64,000 nucleotides of DNA from an uncultured Sphingomonas sp. (GTDB lineage: Bacteria > Pseudomonadota > Alphaproteobacteria > Sphingomonadales > Sphingomonadaceae), in the NCBI RefSeq assembly GCF_937859915.1, contig NZ_CALMAW010000122.1:18967-82966 (forward strand), given 5' to 3'. Of the stretch, positions 19,315-30,024 are shown piece after piece. A program made the translations under genes and the position numbers. The notes under the pieces were generated by a model. That model ran no database searches and was not told the origin of the DNA. It was given only the letters and a program-made list of their open reading frames with translations. Positions within the stretch are counted from its first letter, which is position 1, and every line of letters starts with the position of its first letter.

Positions 19315-20163
19315 GTGATCAGAGCCCTGACCGAACCGCTGCGCCGATCGATCGCTGCCGAGGTCTCCTCCTTATTCAATGATCGCGCCCAGGGAGAACG
19401 GCCGGTCGAGCGCCGCGCCGACGGCCTGTTCGGCCCGCAGTCCGTCGCCTGGCGGGTCAATGGCGACGTGACGTCGATGATGGCGGGCGGCATTGCTGCG
19501 CTTCTGCTGCAGATGCTGCACCCGGCGGTGCTCGCTGGCGTATGGGACCATTCGACTTTTCGCGGCGACATGCACGGCCGGCTGCGCCGGACCGCCCGCT
19601 TCATTGCGGTGACGACGTTCGGATCGAAATCGGATGCGGAGGACGCGATCGCGCTGGTCCGATCCATCCACCACCGTGTCCGCGGCACCCTGCCCGATGG
19701 GACGCCCTATGCCGCCGACGATCCCGATCTGCTCGACTGGGTCCACGTCACCGGCGCGAAGAGCTTTCTCGACGGCTGGATCCGCTATGCCGAGCCGCGC
19801 ATGTCGATGCGCGATCAGGACCGCTATTTCGCCGAGATGGCGCAGGTGGCCGAGGCGCTCGGCGCCGCCCGGGCGCCGCACTCGCGATCGGCCGCGGAGC
19901 GGCTCGTCGCCGAGACCAAAGGCCGGTTGCGCGCCGACCACCGAACCCGCGAGGTCGCGCGGCTCGTGCTCGAGCAACGCGCCAGCAATGCGATGGCAGA
20001 ACCCATGCAGCGGCTGATCCTGAAAGCCGGCGTCGATCTGCTCCCCGCCTGGGCGCAGCGGATGCATGGTCTGCCGCCTGCCGGTCTGAGCCTCCCCCTG
20101 ATCCGTACCGGCACCCTGGGCGTCGCAGGCACGCTGCGCTGGGCGTTCGATCGCTCCGCCTGA
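19315..20163 (+). CDS. DUF2236 / MpaB-like oxygenase family protein
   Basis: SVAWRVNGDVTSMMAGGIAALLLQMLHPAVLAGVWDHSTFRGDMHGRLRRTARFIAVTTFG. Confidence 0.88.
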   Translation: MIRALTEPLRRSIAAEVSSLFNDRAQGERPVERRADGLFGPQSVAWRVNGDVTSMMAGGIAALLLQMLHPAVLAGVWDHSTFRGDMHGRLRRTARFIAVTTFGSKSDAEDAIALVRSIHHRVRGTLPDGTPYAADDPDLLDWVHVTGAKSFLDGWIRYAEPRMSMRDQDRYFAEMAQVAEALGAARAPHSRSAAERLVAETKGRLRADHRTREVARLVLEQRASNAMAEPMQRLILKAGVDLLPAWAQRMHGLPPAGLSLPLIRTGTLGVAGTLRWAFDRSA

Positions 20164-20233
20164 CCAACGGCGAACGGAGAACGGCGGCGATCCCCGGTTC
20201 CCGGCTGCGGATCGCCCCCGGGCCTGCTAGGTC

Positions 20234-21118
20234 GTGGACATGACCGTCACGACGCAGCCTTCGCTGTCAGACCCCGCCGCCCCGATCCCGCAATCCGTCG
20301 ACTTCGTCGTGATCGACGTCGAGACCGCCTGCTCGCGCGTGAGCAGCATATGCCAGGTCGGGATCGTCGGCTTCGCCGGCGGCCGCGAACGATGGTGCTA
20401 CGAGACGCTGGTCGATCCCTGCGACGATTTCCACGACTTCAACATCCGCATCCACGGTATCGGCCCCGACCATGTGGTCGGGCATCCGACCTTTGCGGAT
20501 ATTCACGGCCTCCTCGACGGGCACCTGTCGGACCGCATCACGGTCGCCCACAGCTATTTCGACAAAGGTGCGCTGGCGGCTGCCTGCCGCGTCCACGATC
20601 GGCCGGTCATAGAGACGCGCTGGCTCGACAGCGTGCGCGTCGCCAAACGCGCCTGGCCCGATCTGCCGAGCCACCGGCTGAACGTCCTGTCCGAATATCT
20701 GGGCGTTGCCCACAAGCATCATGACGCGCTCAGCGACGCGCGCGCGGCCGGCATGGTGATCGTCAAGGCCATCGACCATACGGGGATCGACCTTCTTGGC
20801 TGGATGGCACCCACGACCAAGCCCGGCCCGGCGCCGACCCCGGCGGCCATAGGGCCGCTGCGCGGCGAGCGTATCGCGATCGCGGGCGAGCCGCGCGACG
20901 GCCGCCTCGCCCGGCGCCTTGCCGCCGCCGGCGGCAGGATCGTGTCGTCGGTCGGGGCAACGACGACATTGCTGGTGTTGGCCGAACCGCCGTCGCCATT
21001 CGAGGGCGAACGACGGTCCCGGCTGCTCGCCAAGGCCGCGGCGCTGCGCAAAGGCGGGCACGGGATCGCGGTGATCGGCGAGCATGACGTGGTCGCGCGC
21101 ATCGGCGCGGTGGCATAG
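20234..21118 (+). CDS. DnaQ-like 3'-5' exonuclease with probable C-terminal BRCT domain
   Basis: VVIDVETACSRVSSICQVGIVGF...IHGIGPDHV...AHSYFDKGAL...HHDALSDARAA exonuclease motifs; PLRGERIAIAGEPRDGRLARRLAAAGGRIVSSVGATTTLLV BRCT-like. Confidence 0.87.
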   Translation: MDMTVTTQPSLSDPAAPIPQSVDFVVIDVETACSRVSSICQVGIVGFAGGRERWCYETLVDPCDDFHDFNIRIHGIGPDHVVGHPTFADIHGLLDGHLSDRITVAHSYFDKGALAAACRVHDRPVIETRWLDSVRVAKRAWPDLPSHRLNVLSEYLGVAHKHHDALSDARAAGMVIVKAIDHTGIDLLGWMAPTTKPGPAPTPAAIGPLRGERIAIAGEPRDGRLARRLAAAGGRIVSSVGATTTLLVLAEPPSPFEGERRSRLLAKAAALRKGGHGIAVIGEHDVVARIGAVA

Positions 21119-21149
21119 CCGCGGGCGCCAGCGCGGTGAGACGCCCGTA

Positions 21150-21347
21150 TCAGGGTTTCAGATCGCGCCGGCTCATTTCGGCGGCGGCGAGGATATCGAG
21201 CGGCGACCCGGGGTCTCCCGCGAAAATATCATGGAGATCCAGAAGATCTTCGTCATTCAGGCGCGTAACCGACGCCTCGATCTCGTGCATATTGCGCACC
21301 ACGCGGGCGTCGTGATCGGCGCGCCACTTGCCTTTTGGTCTCTGCAT
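21150..21347 (-). CDS. 65-aa hypothetical protein
   Basis: Good coding composition, acidic C-terminal half; no recognised domain. Confidence 0.4.
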   Translation of the reverse strand: MQRPKGKWRADHDARVVRNMHEIEASVTRLNDEDLLDLHDIFAGDPGSPLDILAAAEMSRRDLKP

Positions 21348-21440
21348 CGCCCGCCCCTACTACGGGGGCTGCGATTTTCCTAGCGGTCTGGCCGCAGACC
21401 TGCGTGTTTGGTCGGTCGCGTCGTTCCAGACATCACGCCC

Positions 21441-22421
21441 CTAGCTATCCTGGATCGCCGACAGCTTCCAGACGCCGCCCCGATCGCGGACGAACGTCCA
21501 CAATTCGGTCGTCTCGCTCGGCATGTTGGCCGAGCCGCTGACGATCATCCCGGTGGTGCGATTCCGCATCACGTCGATACCTTCGTAGCGCAGGCTGATC
21601 GTCGCATAATCCGCGTCCGCCTCGCGCCAGGCTTCGGAAACCTCGGCGTCGAGCAGCCGCGTCCCGCTTACCTCGTTGCGGACGCCCTGCGTCGCGTTCT
21701 GGCTGAGTTCCTCGGACAGATAGGACATGATCTCGGGCGTGGTCAGTTGGCGCAGCCGCGCATAATCCTCGCGGCCGAATGCGTCCTGCACGTCGATCAG
21801 CAGCCGCTCGAACGCGGCCTGATCGGCCTGGCTCAGCGGGATGTCCGTCGCCGGTGCGGCATAGCCTTGCGTCTGTGCGCCGCCGCCGCCCCAGGGCCCG
21901 CCATCCGCCTGCGGGACGAAGCCGCTGGCGCCGCCGAAGCCGCCCGGAGCGGATCCGCTCTGCCCCGCCGAGCGTCGACGGAAGAAGCCGATGACCAGCC
22001 AGACGATCCCGCCGAGCAGGGCGAGCTGGATCAGCGAGGCCAGCAGTCCACCACCGCCGCTCGAACCCCAGCCGCCGCCGCCCATGCCCCCGCCAAGGAA
22101 ATGACCAAGCAGCCCGCCGGCGACGAGGCCGCCCAACAGCCCGCCGCCGAAACCGCCGAAGCGGCCGCCCGGGCGATAGCTGGGTTGCGAGCCGAAGCTC
22201 GGCGCATAGGCCGGACTGGCCTGGGTCCGCGGCGTCATCGACCGCTCGATCGGCGCCACCGGCCGGCTCGCATTATAGGTCGGGCGCGGCGCATAATAGG
22301 TTCGCGAGCCGCGGCTGCCGAAGCTTCCGCCGCGCCGGGCATCGGCCGGCATCGCGACCGTGCTGGCCAGCGCCAGGGCAAGAGCGAGGGCAGACGCCAA
22401 ACGATGGGAACGGTAGATCAC
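21441..22421 (-). CDS. Tim44-like domain protein with Gly-rich region and TM segment
   Basis: Signal peptide, FGGFGGGLLGGLVAGGLLGHFLGGG, C-terminal DQAAFERLLIDVQDAFGREDYARLRQLTTPEIMSYL; GTG start at 22421. Confidence 0.85.
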   Translation of the reverse strand: MIYRSHRLASALALALALASTVAMPADARRGGSFGSRGSRTYYAPRPTYNASRPVAPIERSMTPRTQASPAYAPSFGSQPSYRPGGRFGGFGGGLLGGLVAGGLLGHFLGGGMGGGGWGSSGGGGLLASLIQLALLGGIVWLVIGFFRRRSAGQSGSAPGGFGGASGFVPQADGGPWGGGGAQTQGYAAPATDIPLSQADQAAFERLLIDVQDAFGREDYARLRQLTTPEIMSYLSEELSQNATQGVRNEVSGTRLLDAEVSEAWREADADYATISLRYEGIDVMRNRTTGMIVSGSANMPSETTELWTFVRDRGGVWKLSAIQDS

Positions 22422-22610
22422 GGCAAGTCTCCTATCTGCGACGATGTAGGGATCGCGCGCCGGCTCCGCCAGACATGATCCGATCCATCGCGGCCGAGAC
22501 GTCGCAATCTCCCGGCCTCTCGCCGCGTGGCGCCGCGTCATCCGCCTTTTGCGGTTCCGCCATCCCGGCGTTCGTTCTATTCGGGCGCGACACACACGCC
22601 GGAGACCGTG

Positions 22611-23489
22611 ATGACGCCCCGCAGCATCGCCCGCGCCTACCCCGCCCTCCGCGACGACATCGGCGACCTCACCACGCGGCGTCCGGTGCCCGGCCCTGGG
22701 CTCGAGCAGGTCGACCCCTTCCTGTTCCTCAACCATCACTGCCCGCAAACCTATCGGCCGGGCAACGATGGCCTGCCGTTCGGGCCACATCCGCACCGCG
22801 GCTTCGAGACGGTCACCTTCATCCTTACCGGCAATCTCGCGCACCACGATACCGGCGGCCATGAGAGCGTGATCGAGGCAGGCGGCGTCCAGTGGATGAC
22901 CGCCGGCTCGGGGCTGATCCATGCCGAGGTGTCGCCGCCGTCGTTCAAACGGCAAGGCGGCGCGCTCGAGATCCTGCAGCTGTGGGTCAACCTGCCCGCC
23001 CGCCTCAAGATGACCACGCCTGCCTATACCGGCGTCCAAGCGGAGCAGATCCCCGCCATTCCGATCGCGGACGGCAACGGCATGCTGTATCTGACATCCG
23101 GCACGTTCGACGACGTCGTCGGGCCGATCGCATCGCTGACCGGCGTCTTCATGGCGACACTCCAATTGTCCGCCGGCGCGCGCGTCGAACTGCCTGCACC
23201 CAAGGGACGAAGCATCCTGCTCTATGTGGTCGCGGGTCGCATCGCGGTCGGCGGCGGTGCGGTGGACCGCTGGCACCTCGTGCGGATGAACGACGATGGC
23301 GACACCGTGCTGGTCGAGGCCGGGACCGACGCCACGCTGCTGTTCGGCCACGCCGATCCGATCGGCGAGCCGATGGTGTCGCACGGACCGTTCGTGATGA
23401 ACACGCGCGAGGAGATTGGCATGGCGATCCAAGACTATCAGGCCGGCAAGTTCAACGGCACCGGGCCGTTGGCGGGGGTCGGCGCGTGA
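22611..23489 (+). CDS. Pirin family protein
   Basis: [51 protein letters not shown]. Confidence 0.95.
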   Translation: MTPRSIARAYPALRDDIGDLTTRRPVPGPGLEQVDPFLFLNHHCPQTYRPGNDGLPFGPHPHRGFETVTFILTGNLAHHDTGGHESVIEAGGVQWMTAGSGLIHAEVSPPSFKRQGGALEILQLWVNLPARLKMTTPAYTGVQAEQIPAIPIADGNGMLYLTSGTFDDVVGPIASLTGVFMATLQLSAGARVELPAPKGRSILLYVVAGRIAVGGGAVDRWHLVRMNDDGDTVLVEAGTDATLLFGHADPIGEPMVSHGPFVMNTREEIGMAIQDYQAGKFNGTGPLAGVGA

Positions 23490-23965
23490 CGCCGGAGACC
23501 GAGCGTCCGCCGCTGCCGCCCTTCGCATCGCCCGAGGCCGCGGCGCGCAAGGTGCGGCTCGCCGAGGACGCATGGAACGGCCGCGATCCTGCCCGCGTCT
23601 CGCTCGCCTATACGGTCGACAGCCAGTGGCGAAACCGTGCCGAGTTTCTGCAGGGCCGCGACGCGATCGTCGCGTTCCTTACCCGCAAATGGGCGCAGGA
23701 GCAGGACTATCGGCTGATCAAGGAGCTGTGGGATTTCCGCGACGACCGGATCGCCGTGCGCTTCGCCTATGAATGGCATGACTCGCGCGGCGACTGGTTC
23801 CGCTCCTATGGCAACGAGTTGTGGGAATTCGACGCACACGGGCTGATGAAGCGCCGCATCGCCAGCATCAACGACTTGCCGATCCGCGAAGACGAGCGGC
23901 TGTATCACTGGCCGCAGGGGCGCCGCCCCGACGATCATCCGGGGCTGAGCGACCTCGGCCTGTAG
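23486..23965 (+). CDS. DUF1348 / NTF2-like protein
   Basis: [44 protein letters not shown]...[24 protein letters not shown] overlap with pirin gene. Confidence 0.88.
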   Translation: MTPETERPPLPPFASPEAAARKVRLAEDAWNGRDPARVSLAYTVDSQWRNRAEFLQGRDAIVAFLTRKWAQEQDYRLIKELWDFRDDRIAVRFAYEWHDSRGDWFRSYGNELWEFDAHGLMKRRIASINDLPIREDERLYHWPQGRRPDDHPGLSDLGL

Positions 23966-23989
23966 GACAGGACGCTGCCGCTCGACATT

Positions 23990-25294
23990 GTGACGCAGGT
24001 CGGCGATCGTCGCGATCGTCTTGGGGCGGGGAGTAGCGCGATGCGGGGAAGCGGACGGACACGGACGATGGTCGGGATGCTGCTCGCAGCCGGCATCGCG
24101 CAGGCGGCCATGGCCAGGCCCGACACGCGCGTGCTGGCTGCCGCGACCGCCGCCCGCGCCGACCAGCTCGCGTTGCTCGAACGCGCCGTCGACATCGACT
24201 CCGGCACGGGGGACGCCGCCGGTGCCGCCAAGGTCCAGGCGCTGCTCGTGCCCCGCCTGCGCGCGCTCGGCGCGACGATCGAGACGGTCGCCGCCGAGGC
24301 CGCGGGGCTCGGCGACAATGTTGTCGCGCGGATCGATGGCACCGGCAGCGCGCGCATCCTGATCATCGCACATGTCGACACGGTATTCCCCGCCGGCACC
24401 GCCGCCGAGCGACCCTATCGAAGCGACGGTGCACGGGCCTACGGTCCCGGCGTCTCCGATGAAAAGGCCGGCGCGATCGAGGCCGTGGTCGCACTCAAGC
24501 TGCTCCACGATCTTGGCGCGCGGAATTACAAGCGGATCACGCTGCTGATCGAAACCAGCGAGGAACAGGGCTCGCCCGGCACGCGTCATCTGATCGACCG
24601 CCTGCTTCACGATGCCGATGTCGAGCTCAACATGGAACCGGGCGATGCGCCCGATGCGATCACGGTCTGGCGCAAGGGATCGGCGACGATCCACCTCACC
24701 GTCCACGGCCGCGCCGCGCATGCCGGCGTCGCACCACAGGACGGTCGCAACGCCGCGGTCGAGCTGATCCACCAGCTGAAGACGATCGACCGCTTCCCGC
24801 AGTCGGGCGACGGGCTGACCGTCAACCTGACCACGCTCAAGGCGGGCGACCGGGTCAACGTCATCCCCGACCTCGCCAGCGCCGACATCAACTATCGCGT
24901 GCGCAGCGCCGACCAGTTCGCAACCGTGCAGTCCGCCTTCGCGGCATCGGCCAAGCAGACGCTCGTGCCGGACACGACGGTCGAGGTGTCGACCACGCCC
25001 GCCTTTCCGCCCTTGCCCGAAAACCCGGCAACGCAGCGGCTCGCGGGTCAGGCCAAGGCGATCTATGCCGGGCTCGGGCGCGAGCTCGGCATGGCTGGAA
25101 ACGGCGGCGCGTCGGAATCCGCGCTGGCTGCGGCCGCGGGCGTCCCCGCGCTCGACGGATTGGGCCCGGTCGGCGGCGGCTTTCACAGCGCGCGCGAATA
25201 TCTCGATCTCACGACGGTGACGCCGCGACTGTATCTGCTGACCAAGCTGATCATGGCGATCGGGGATGCCCCCCCGCCCGCAACGCGCCCCTGA
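23990..25294 (+). CDS. M20 family metallopeptidase (glutamate carboxypeptidase-like)
   Basis: IIAHVDTVFPAGTAAERPY, GPGVSDEKAG, IETSEEQGSPGT M20 metal/catalytic motifs; N-terminal signal. Confidence 0.9.
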   Translation: MTQVGDRRDRLGAGSSAMRGSGRTRTMVGMLLAAGIAQAAMARPDTRVLAAATAARADQLALLERAVDIDSGTGDAAGAAKVQALLVPRLRALGATIETVAAEAAGLGDNVVARIDGTGSARILIIAHVDTVFPAGTAAERPYRSDGARAYGPGVSDEKAGAIEAVVALKLLHDLGARNYKRITLLIETSEEQGSPGTRHLIDRLLHDADVELNMEPGDAPDAITVWRKGSATIHLTVHGRAAHAGVAPQDGRNAAVELIHQLKTIDRFPQSGDGLTVNLTTLKAGDRVNVIPDLASADINYRVRSADQFATVQSAFAASAKQTLVPDTTVEVSTTPAFPPLPENPATQRLAGQAKAIYAGLGRELGMAGNGGASESALAAAAGVPALDGLGPVGGGFHSAREYLDLTTVTPRLYLLTKLIMAIGDAPPPATRP

Positions 25295-25306
25295 ACGGCG
25301 AACCGC

Positions 25307-25597
25307 TCAGCGCGTCGCCAGGTCCGCGAACGCCATCAGGAACAGGAAGCTCAGCCAGACGACGCCGATCAGCGCAGTCATCCGGACCAGCGCGCTCGCC
25401 TTGCCGAGCTTCATGAACGCGCCCAGCACCAGCGACGCTTGTACCAGCACGATCGCGAGAGACAGCAGCGGTTTGAGCGGCGCGCCAGGAACCAGCGCAT
25501 ATCCGAGGCTGATGGCGCCCAATCCGAACAGCGCCGCCCAGACCAGCAGCGGTTTCAGCACGATCGTGCGAGCGTCGGGCGGCCGATCCTCCGCCAT
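25307..25597 (-). CDS. Cytochrome c oxidase subunit IV-type small membrane protein
   Basis: 96 aa, three hydrophobic segments, adjacent to coxIII; LVQASLVLGAFMKLG. Confidence 0.75.
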   Translation of the reverse strand: MAEDRPPDARTIVLKPLLVWAALFGLGAISLGYALVPGAPLKPLLSLAIVLVQASLVLGAFMKLGKASALVRMTALIGVVWLSFLFLMAFADLATR

Positions 25598-26241
25598 CAC
25601 CGCCCGATCAGATAAAGCAGCGGCCACAGCAGCAGCCAGACGATGTCGACGAGATGCCAGTAGAGCGTCGTCACCTCCGCCACCATCCAGCGCGGCCCCA
25701 GCGTCCCCAGCCGGTCGAGCCACAACAGCCGCGCGACGAACGCCAGCCCGATCGTCAGGTGGACCGCATGGATGAGCGTGATCAGCCAGTAGAAGGACCA
25801 GAAGCGGATCGCGCCTACCGCGGTGAAGGGAAAGCCGGGGACCGTCGGGAAAAGATGCTCGGACAGGTCCTCATGATATTCGAAGCCCTTGACGGCCAGG
25901 AAGGCGGTGCCGAGAATCAGCGTCGCGACGATCGCCACGCGGGCCGCGCGCCGCCACTCGGCCTTGATCGCACGCTCGGCGACGGTCAGCGTTGCGCTGC
26001 TGCTCATCAACAGGACGGTATTGATCGTGCCGAGCAGGAGATTGGCTTTATGGCCGCCGACTGCGAACCCGCCCGGGTCCTGCAGACGCGCCACGGCGTA
26101 GAGGAAGAAGAAGCCGCCGAAGAACAGGATCTCGGTCGCCAGGAACAGCCACAGCCCGAACACCATCGCCTCGTGCTGGCGGTCGGCCTGCTCGAACGGC
26201 TCGACCAGCATTGGCGTGGGGGGTGCGACGCTCACCGCCAC
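25597..26241 (-). CDS. Cytochrome c oxidase subunit III
   Basis: FLATEILFFGGFFFLYAVARL...FYWLITLIHAVHLTIGLAFV...YWHLVDIVWLLLWPLLYL. Confidence 0.93.
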   Translation of the reverse strand: MAVSVAPPTPMLVEPFEQADRQHEAMVFGLWLFLATEILFFGGFFFLYAVARLQDPGGFAVGGHKANLLLGTINTVLLMSSSATLTVAERAIKAEWRRAARVAIVATLILGTAFLAVKGFEYHEDLSEHLFPTVPGFPFTAVGAIRFWSFYWLITLIHAVHLTIGLAFVARLLWLDRLGTLGPRWMVAEVTTLYWHLVDIVWLLLWPLLYLIGR

Positions 26242-26254
26242 ACTCCGCCCGTTC

Positions 26255-26330
26255 TCCCGCGCAGGCGGGGGCCCAGCGCTGCGAAGCGCGAGGCGTGCGT
26301 CTCTGGGCGCCCGCCGGGGAATCGGGCGCC
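26255..26330. repeat. REP-like inverted repeat between coxI and coxIII
   Basis: tcccgcgcaggcgggggcccag ... ctgggcgcccgccgggga imperfect inverted repeat. Confidence 0.4.
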
Positions 26331-26332
26331 AC

Positions 26333-28000
26333 TCACGCCCGTTCGTCCTGCATCGTCTCGTCGGCTTTGCCCGGGGCCTCGTCCCAATCATGATAGGCAT
26401 AGGCCTCGGTCCGAACGACGGGGAAGACGAGGAAATTATGCTTCGGCGGCGGCGACGTGGTCGTCCACTCGAGACCGGTCGCCTGATGCGGATTGTCGGG
26501 CGCGCGCTCGCCGTAGAAGAGCGAATAGCCCAGGTAGAAGAGCGGCATCAGATAGCCCACCGCAAGCACCACCGCACCGGTCGACGACATCACGTTCCAG
26601 ACCTGAAATTCGGGCGGGTATTCGTGATAACGCCGCGGCATGCCGAGATAGCCGAGGATGAATTGCGGGAAGAAGGTGAAGTTGAACCCGAAGAACAGCC
26701 ACAGCGCCGCGCTTCTCGCAAAGGTCTCCGAATAGAGCCGCCCGGTGATCTTGGGCCACCAGAAATGCAGCCCCCCGAAGAAGGCGGACACCGATCCGCC
26801 GACCATGATGTAATGGAAGTGCGCGACGACGAAATAGGTGTCGGACAGATGCACGTCGACCGGGATCGAGGCGAGGAACAGGCCGGTCAGCCCGCCCAGC
26901 GTGAACAGCCCGACGAAGCCCAGCGCATAGAGCATCGGTGCCGAGAAGCGGATCGTCCCGCGATAGAGCGTGCCCGTCCAGTTGAACACCTTGATCGCGG
27001 AAGGGACGGCGATCACGAAGCTCAGGAAGCTGAAGATCATGCTCGCGAACGGAGATTGTCCCGAGACGAACATGTGATGGCCCCACACCAGGAAACCGAT
27101 CACCGCGATCACCAGCATCGCATAGACCATGAACTGGTAGCCGAACACGCGCCGCCGCGCCTCGCAGGCGATGATCTCCGAGACCACGCCCATCGCCGGC
27201 AGGATCATGATGTAGACCGCCGGATGGCTGTAGAACCAGAATAGGTGCTGGAAGAGCAGCGGGTCGCCGCCCGCGCGCGGATCGAAGATCGGCAGGCCGA
27301 GCAGCCGCTCCGCGCAGATCAGCACCATCGCCATCGCCAGCACCGGCGTCGCCAGCACCATGACCAGGCTGGTCGCGTACATCGACCAGCAGAACAAGGG
27401 CAGCCGCATCCAGGTCATGCCCTTGGTGCGCAGCAGATGGACGGTGGCGATGAAGTTGATCCCGGTCGCGATCGACGAGAAACCGACGACGAAGATGCCG
27501 AACGCGGCGAGCAGCACATAGCTGTTCGAGTAGAGCGTCGAGAAGGGCGTGTAGAAGGTCCACCCCGTATCGACCCCGCCGAGCAGCAGTGCGGCGAGCG
27601 TGAAGCAGCCGGCGATGACGTAGAGGTACCAACTCATCAGGTTGAGCCGCGGGAAGGCGACGTCCTTGGCACCGATCATCAGCGGCAGCAGGAAATTGCC
27701 CAGCGTCGCAGGGATCGAGGGGACGAGGAAGAACCACACCATGATCACGCCGTGCAGCGTGAACAGCCGGTTGTAGGTGTCGGCGGTGACGAGATCGCCC
27801 TTGGGGGTGAACAGCTCGAGCCGGATCACGGTCGCCGCCGCGCCGCCGATGAAGAAGAACATCGTGATCGAGACCGCGTAGAGGATCGCGATCCGCTTGT
27901 GGTCGGTCGAGAGCAGCCACGAGCGCAGCGTCGTACCCTCGGTCAGATAGGTGCGCTCGCCGGGTTCGCGCGCCAGCAGGCCGGTGTCGTCGCTTCTCAT
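26333..28000 (-). CDS. ctaD: Heme-copper oxidase subunit I, A2-type (caa3)
   Basis: [56 protein letters not shown]: heme/CuB ligands present; YSHPAVY instead of xGHPEVY. Confidence 0.95.
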   Translation of the reverse strand: MRSDDTGLLAREPGERTYLTEGTTLRSWLLSTDHKRIAILYAVSITMFFFIGGAAATVIRLELFTPKGDLVTADTYNRLFTLHGVIMVWFFLVPSIPATLGNFLLPLMIGAKDVAFPRLNLMSWYLYVIAGCFTLAALLLGGVDTGWTFYTPFSTLYSNSYVLLAAFGIFVVGFSSIATGINFIATVHLLRTKGMTWMRLPLFCWSMYATSLVMVLATPVLAMAMVLICAERLLGLPIFDPRAGGDPLLFQHLFWFYSHPAVYIMILPAMGVVSEIIACEARRRVFGYQFMVYAMLVIAVIGFLVWGHHMFVSGQSPFASMIFSFLSFVIAVPSAIKVFNWTGTLYRGTIRFSAPMLYALGFVGLFTLGGLTGLFLASIPVDVHLSDTYFVVAHFHYIMVGGSVSAFFGGLHFWWPKITGRLYSETFARSAALWLFFGFNFTFFPQFILGYLGMPRRYHEYPPEFQVWNVMSSTGAVVLAVGYLMPLFYLGYSLFYGERAPDNPHQATGLEWTTTSPPPKHNFLVFPVVRTEAYAYHDWDEAPGKADETMQDERA

Positions 28001-28010
28001 CGTGGCCCCG

Positions 28011-28940
28011 TCATCGCGCTTCACTCCGGCCCTGCTCGAGCGCCTTGATATAGGCGACCATCGCGACGACCTGCTCCTCGCTCGCGACACCCTGATAGCT
28101 CGGCATCACCGACGGATAGCCGGCGACGACCTGCGCCTCGGGGCGCAGGATGCTGGTGCGCAGATAATCCTCGTCGGCGGTGACGGTGCTGCCGTCGGCG
28201 AGCGTCACCGGTCGGTCGTAGAGCCCGGCGAGCGGCGGCGCCGGCACGCGGGCGCCGGCACCGTGGCACCCAGAACAGCCGAATTTGGTAAACAGCTGCG
28301 CGCCCTCCCCGGCCAGATCCTCGCCATGCGGCTGCGCGGCGAGCCAGGTCGCGTAGGATTCGGGCGGCATCACGGTGATCGTGCCCGTCATCCGGGCATG
28401 GTCGGTGCCGCAATATTCGGTGCAAAACAGGTGATAGTCTCCGGCTTTGGTCGCCTCGAACCAGGTCGCGGTATAGCGGCCCGGCAGCACGTCCTGCTTG
28501 ATCCGGAAGGCGGGCACGCCGAAACTGTGGATCACGTCCTGGCTAGTCATCTCGAGCCGCACCGGCACGCCCTGCGGGATATGCAGCGCGTCGATCTCGC
28601 GCACCCCCTCGGGGTGCTGCGCTTTCCACATCCACTGTTTGGCGACGATGTGGATTTCGAGCGCGCGCTTGGGCAGCAGGAAATGCGGCAGCTGCGCCGA
28701 CACCGCCCACCAGAAGACGAACAGCGCGACGAACAGGGTCGCCACCGTCCAGCCGATCTCCACCTCGCGACTCATCCAGTCGGGAAGCGGCCCGCGATAG
28801 GCTTTGGTGCCAGCGCGATATTTGATCGCGAACGACAGCACGAGCGTGCCGACCACGGTCATGATGACGACGCTCAAGCCGACCAGCACCCAGAAGATGC
28901 GATCGACCGACGGCGCGATGGTGGAGGCGGATTCAAGCAT
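28011..28940 (-). CDS. ctaC: Cytochrome c oxidase subunit II with fused C-terminal cytochrome c domain
   Basis: CuA motif [13 protein letters not shown]; heme-binding CSGCH; MPSYQG axial Met region. Confidence 0.95.
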   Translation of the reverse strand: MLESASTIAPSVDRIFWVLVGLSVVIMTVVGTLVLSFAIKYRAGTKAYRGPLPDWMSREVEIGWTVATLFVALFVFWWAVSAQLPHFLLPKRALEIHIVAKQWMWKAQHPEGVREIDALHIPQGVPVRLEMTSQDVIHSFGVPAFRIKQDVLPGRYTATWFEATKAGDYHLFCTEYCGTDHARMTGTITVMPPESYATWLAAQPHGEDLAGEGAQLFTKFGCSGCHGAGARVPAPPLAGLYDRPVTLADGSTVTADEDYLRTSILRPEAQVVAGYPSVMPSYQGVASEEQVVAMVAYIKALEQGRSEAR

Positions 28941-29734
28941 CAGACGGCGCTCCGCTGCCGGCGAAGGCTCCACGCCAGGAAGCCGGCGAACGCCGCGACC
29001 AGCGCGATCCCGCCAAGACGCAGCGCAAGGATCGCGGGCTTGGCATAGACTCCCTGCGCCGCGGCCAACCCGTAGCAGATCGCGCTGATCCGCCCCGCGA
29101 GGCTGTCGTCGGCTTTGGGCGACGGTGCGACATAGGCGGCATCCAGCTTGGCACGCGCAATCGCGGACGCCAGTTGCGGCGCCGTGGTCGCGGTCTCCGG
29201 CAACAGCGCGGCCAGGGTGCCCGTCGGCGCAAAGACGTACAGCGCCGCGTCGTGCGCGAACTGATCGGCCTCGGCATCATATTCGGCGTGATAGCCGAGC
29301 GCCTTTTCCGCGATCGCGATCGCCGCGGGCGTGCCGGTCAGCAGTTCCACGCTCCGCGCCTCGCGCGGCAGGCTCTGCAGCCGTTCGCCGATCAGCCGGC
29401 GCGCCACCGCCGGCCCGTCGCCGTCGAGCCCGATCACCACCATGCGATAGTCGCGACCTGGCACCAGCGCGGCATCGTGCAGCGCCCCCGCGGTCAGCGT
29501 GATGCCGGGGCCGCAGATATGTTTGCAGCTGTAATCGGCAAACAGCAGCACGGTCGGCATCGAACCATTGGCAAGGGTGACGCGTGCGCCACGCTGGTCG
29601 ACAAAACCGAGCCCCGCCGGCAGCACCGCGCCTGTCGGCGGCGTCGCGCCGACGCGCGACAGTTCGGCGGGGGTCAGTGCGGCGGCCACGGGGCTTGCGA
29701 GCAGCGCCACTGCGAGAATCGCCGCGCGGTTCAC
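28940..29734 (-). CDS. SCO1/SenC-like copper chaperone with C-terminal TM
   Basis: LFADYSCKHICGPG (CxxxC), C-terminal hydrophobic segment; ATGA overlap with subunit II gene. Confidence 0.85.
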   Translation of the reverse strand: MNRAAILAVALLASPVAAALTPAELSRVGATPPTGAVLPAGLGFVDQRGARVTLANGSMPTVLLFADYSCKHICGPGITLTAGALHDAALVPGRDYRMVVIGLDGDGPAVARRLIGERLQSLPREARSVELLTGTPAAIAIAEKALGYHAEYDAEADQFAHDAALYVFAPTGTLAALLPETATTAPQLASAIARAKLDAAYVAPSPKADDSLAGRISAICYGLAAAQGVYAKPAILALRLGGIALVAAFAGFLAWSLRRQRSAV

Positions 29735-30024
29735 GGCTTACCCCATAGCGCATCGCCCTGCGCCGCCGTCACCGCCATCGCATTGCCGATCGCCGCCGGC
29801 GGCCGCGGTGCCTGGACCTGGCGCCAGTCGCTCGGCGCGGTGTCGATCGTCTCGAGCACGGGCGCCGCGAAATGCTCGGGCACCGCCCGCGTCTGCGCGG
29901 CGTAGCGATGGTTGTAAAAGGTACCGGTGACGACGACGAGTGCGACCAGCGTGATCACGAAGACGGCCAGAGCGATCACCGCCGGCTTGGCGCGGACGCT
30001 CCAGCCCTCATAGTCCTGGCTCAT
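29731..30024 (-). CDS. 97-aa single-TM protein in the ACIII/cox operon
   Basis: MSQDYEGWSVRAKPAVIALAVFVITLVALVVVTGTFYNHRY; overlaps sco gene and actF-like gene by 4 bp each. Confidence 0.7.
   Translation of the reverse strand: MSQDYEGWSVRAKPAVIALAVFVITLVALVVVTGTFYNHRYAAQTRAVPEHFAAPVLETIDTAPSDWRQVQAPRPPAAIGNAMAVTAAQGDALWGKP

Noticed and set aside
21945-22340. Gly-rich repeat-like tract
   Set aside because: Explained as the low-complexity GGLLGGLVAGG region of the Tim44-like protein, not an independent repeat
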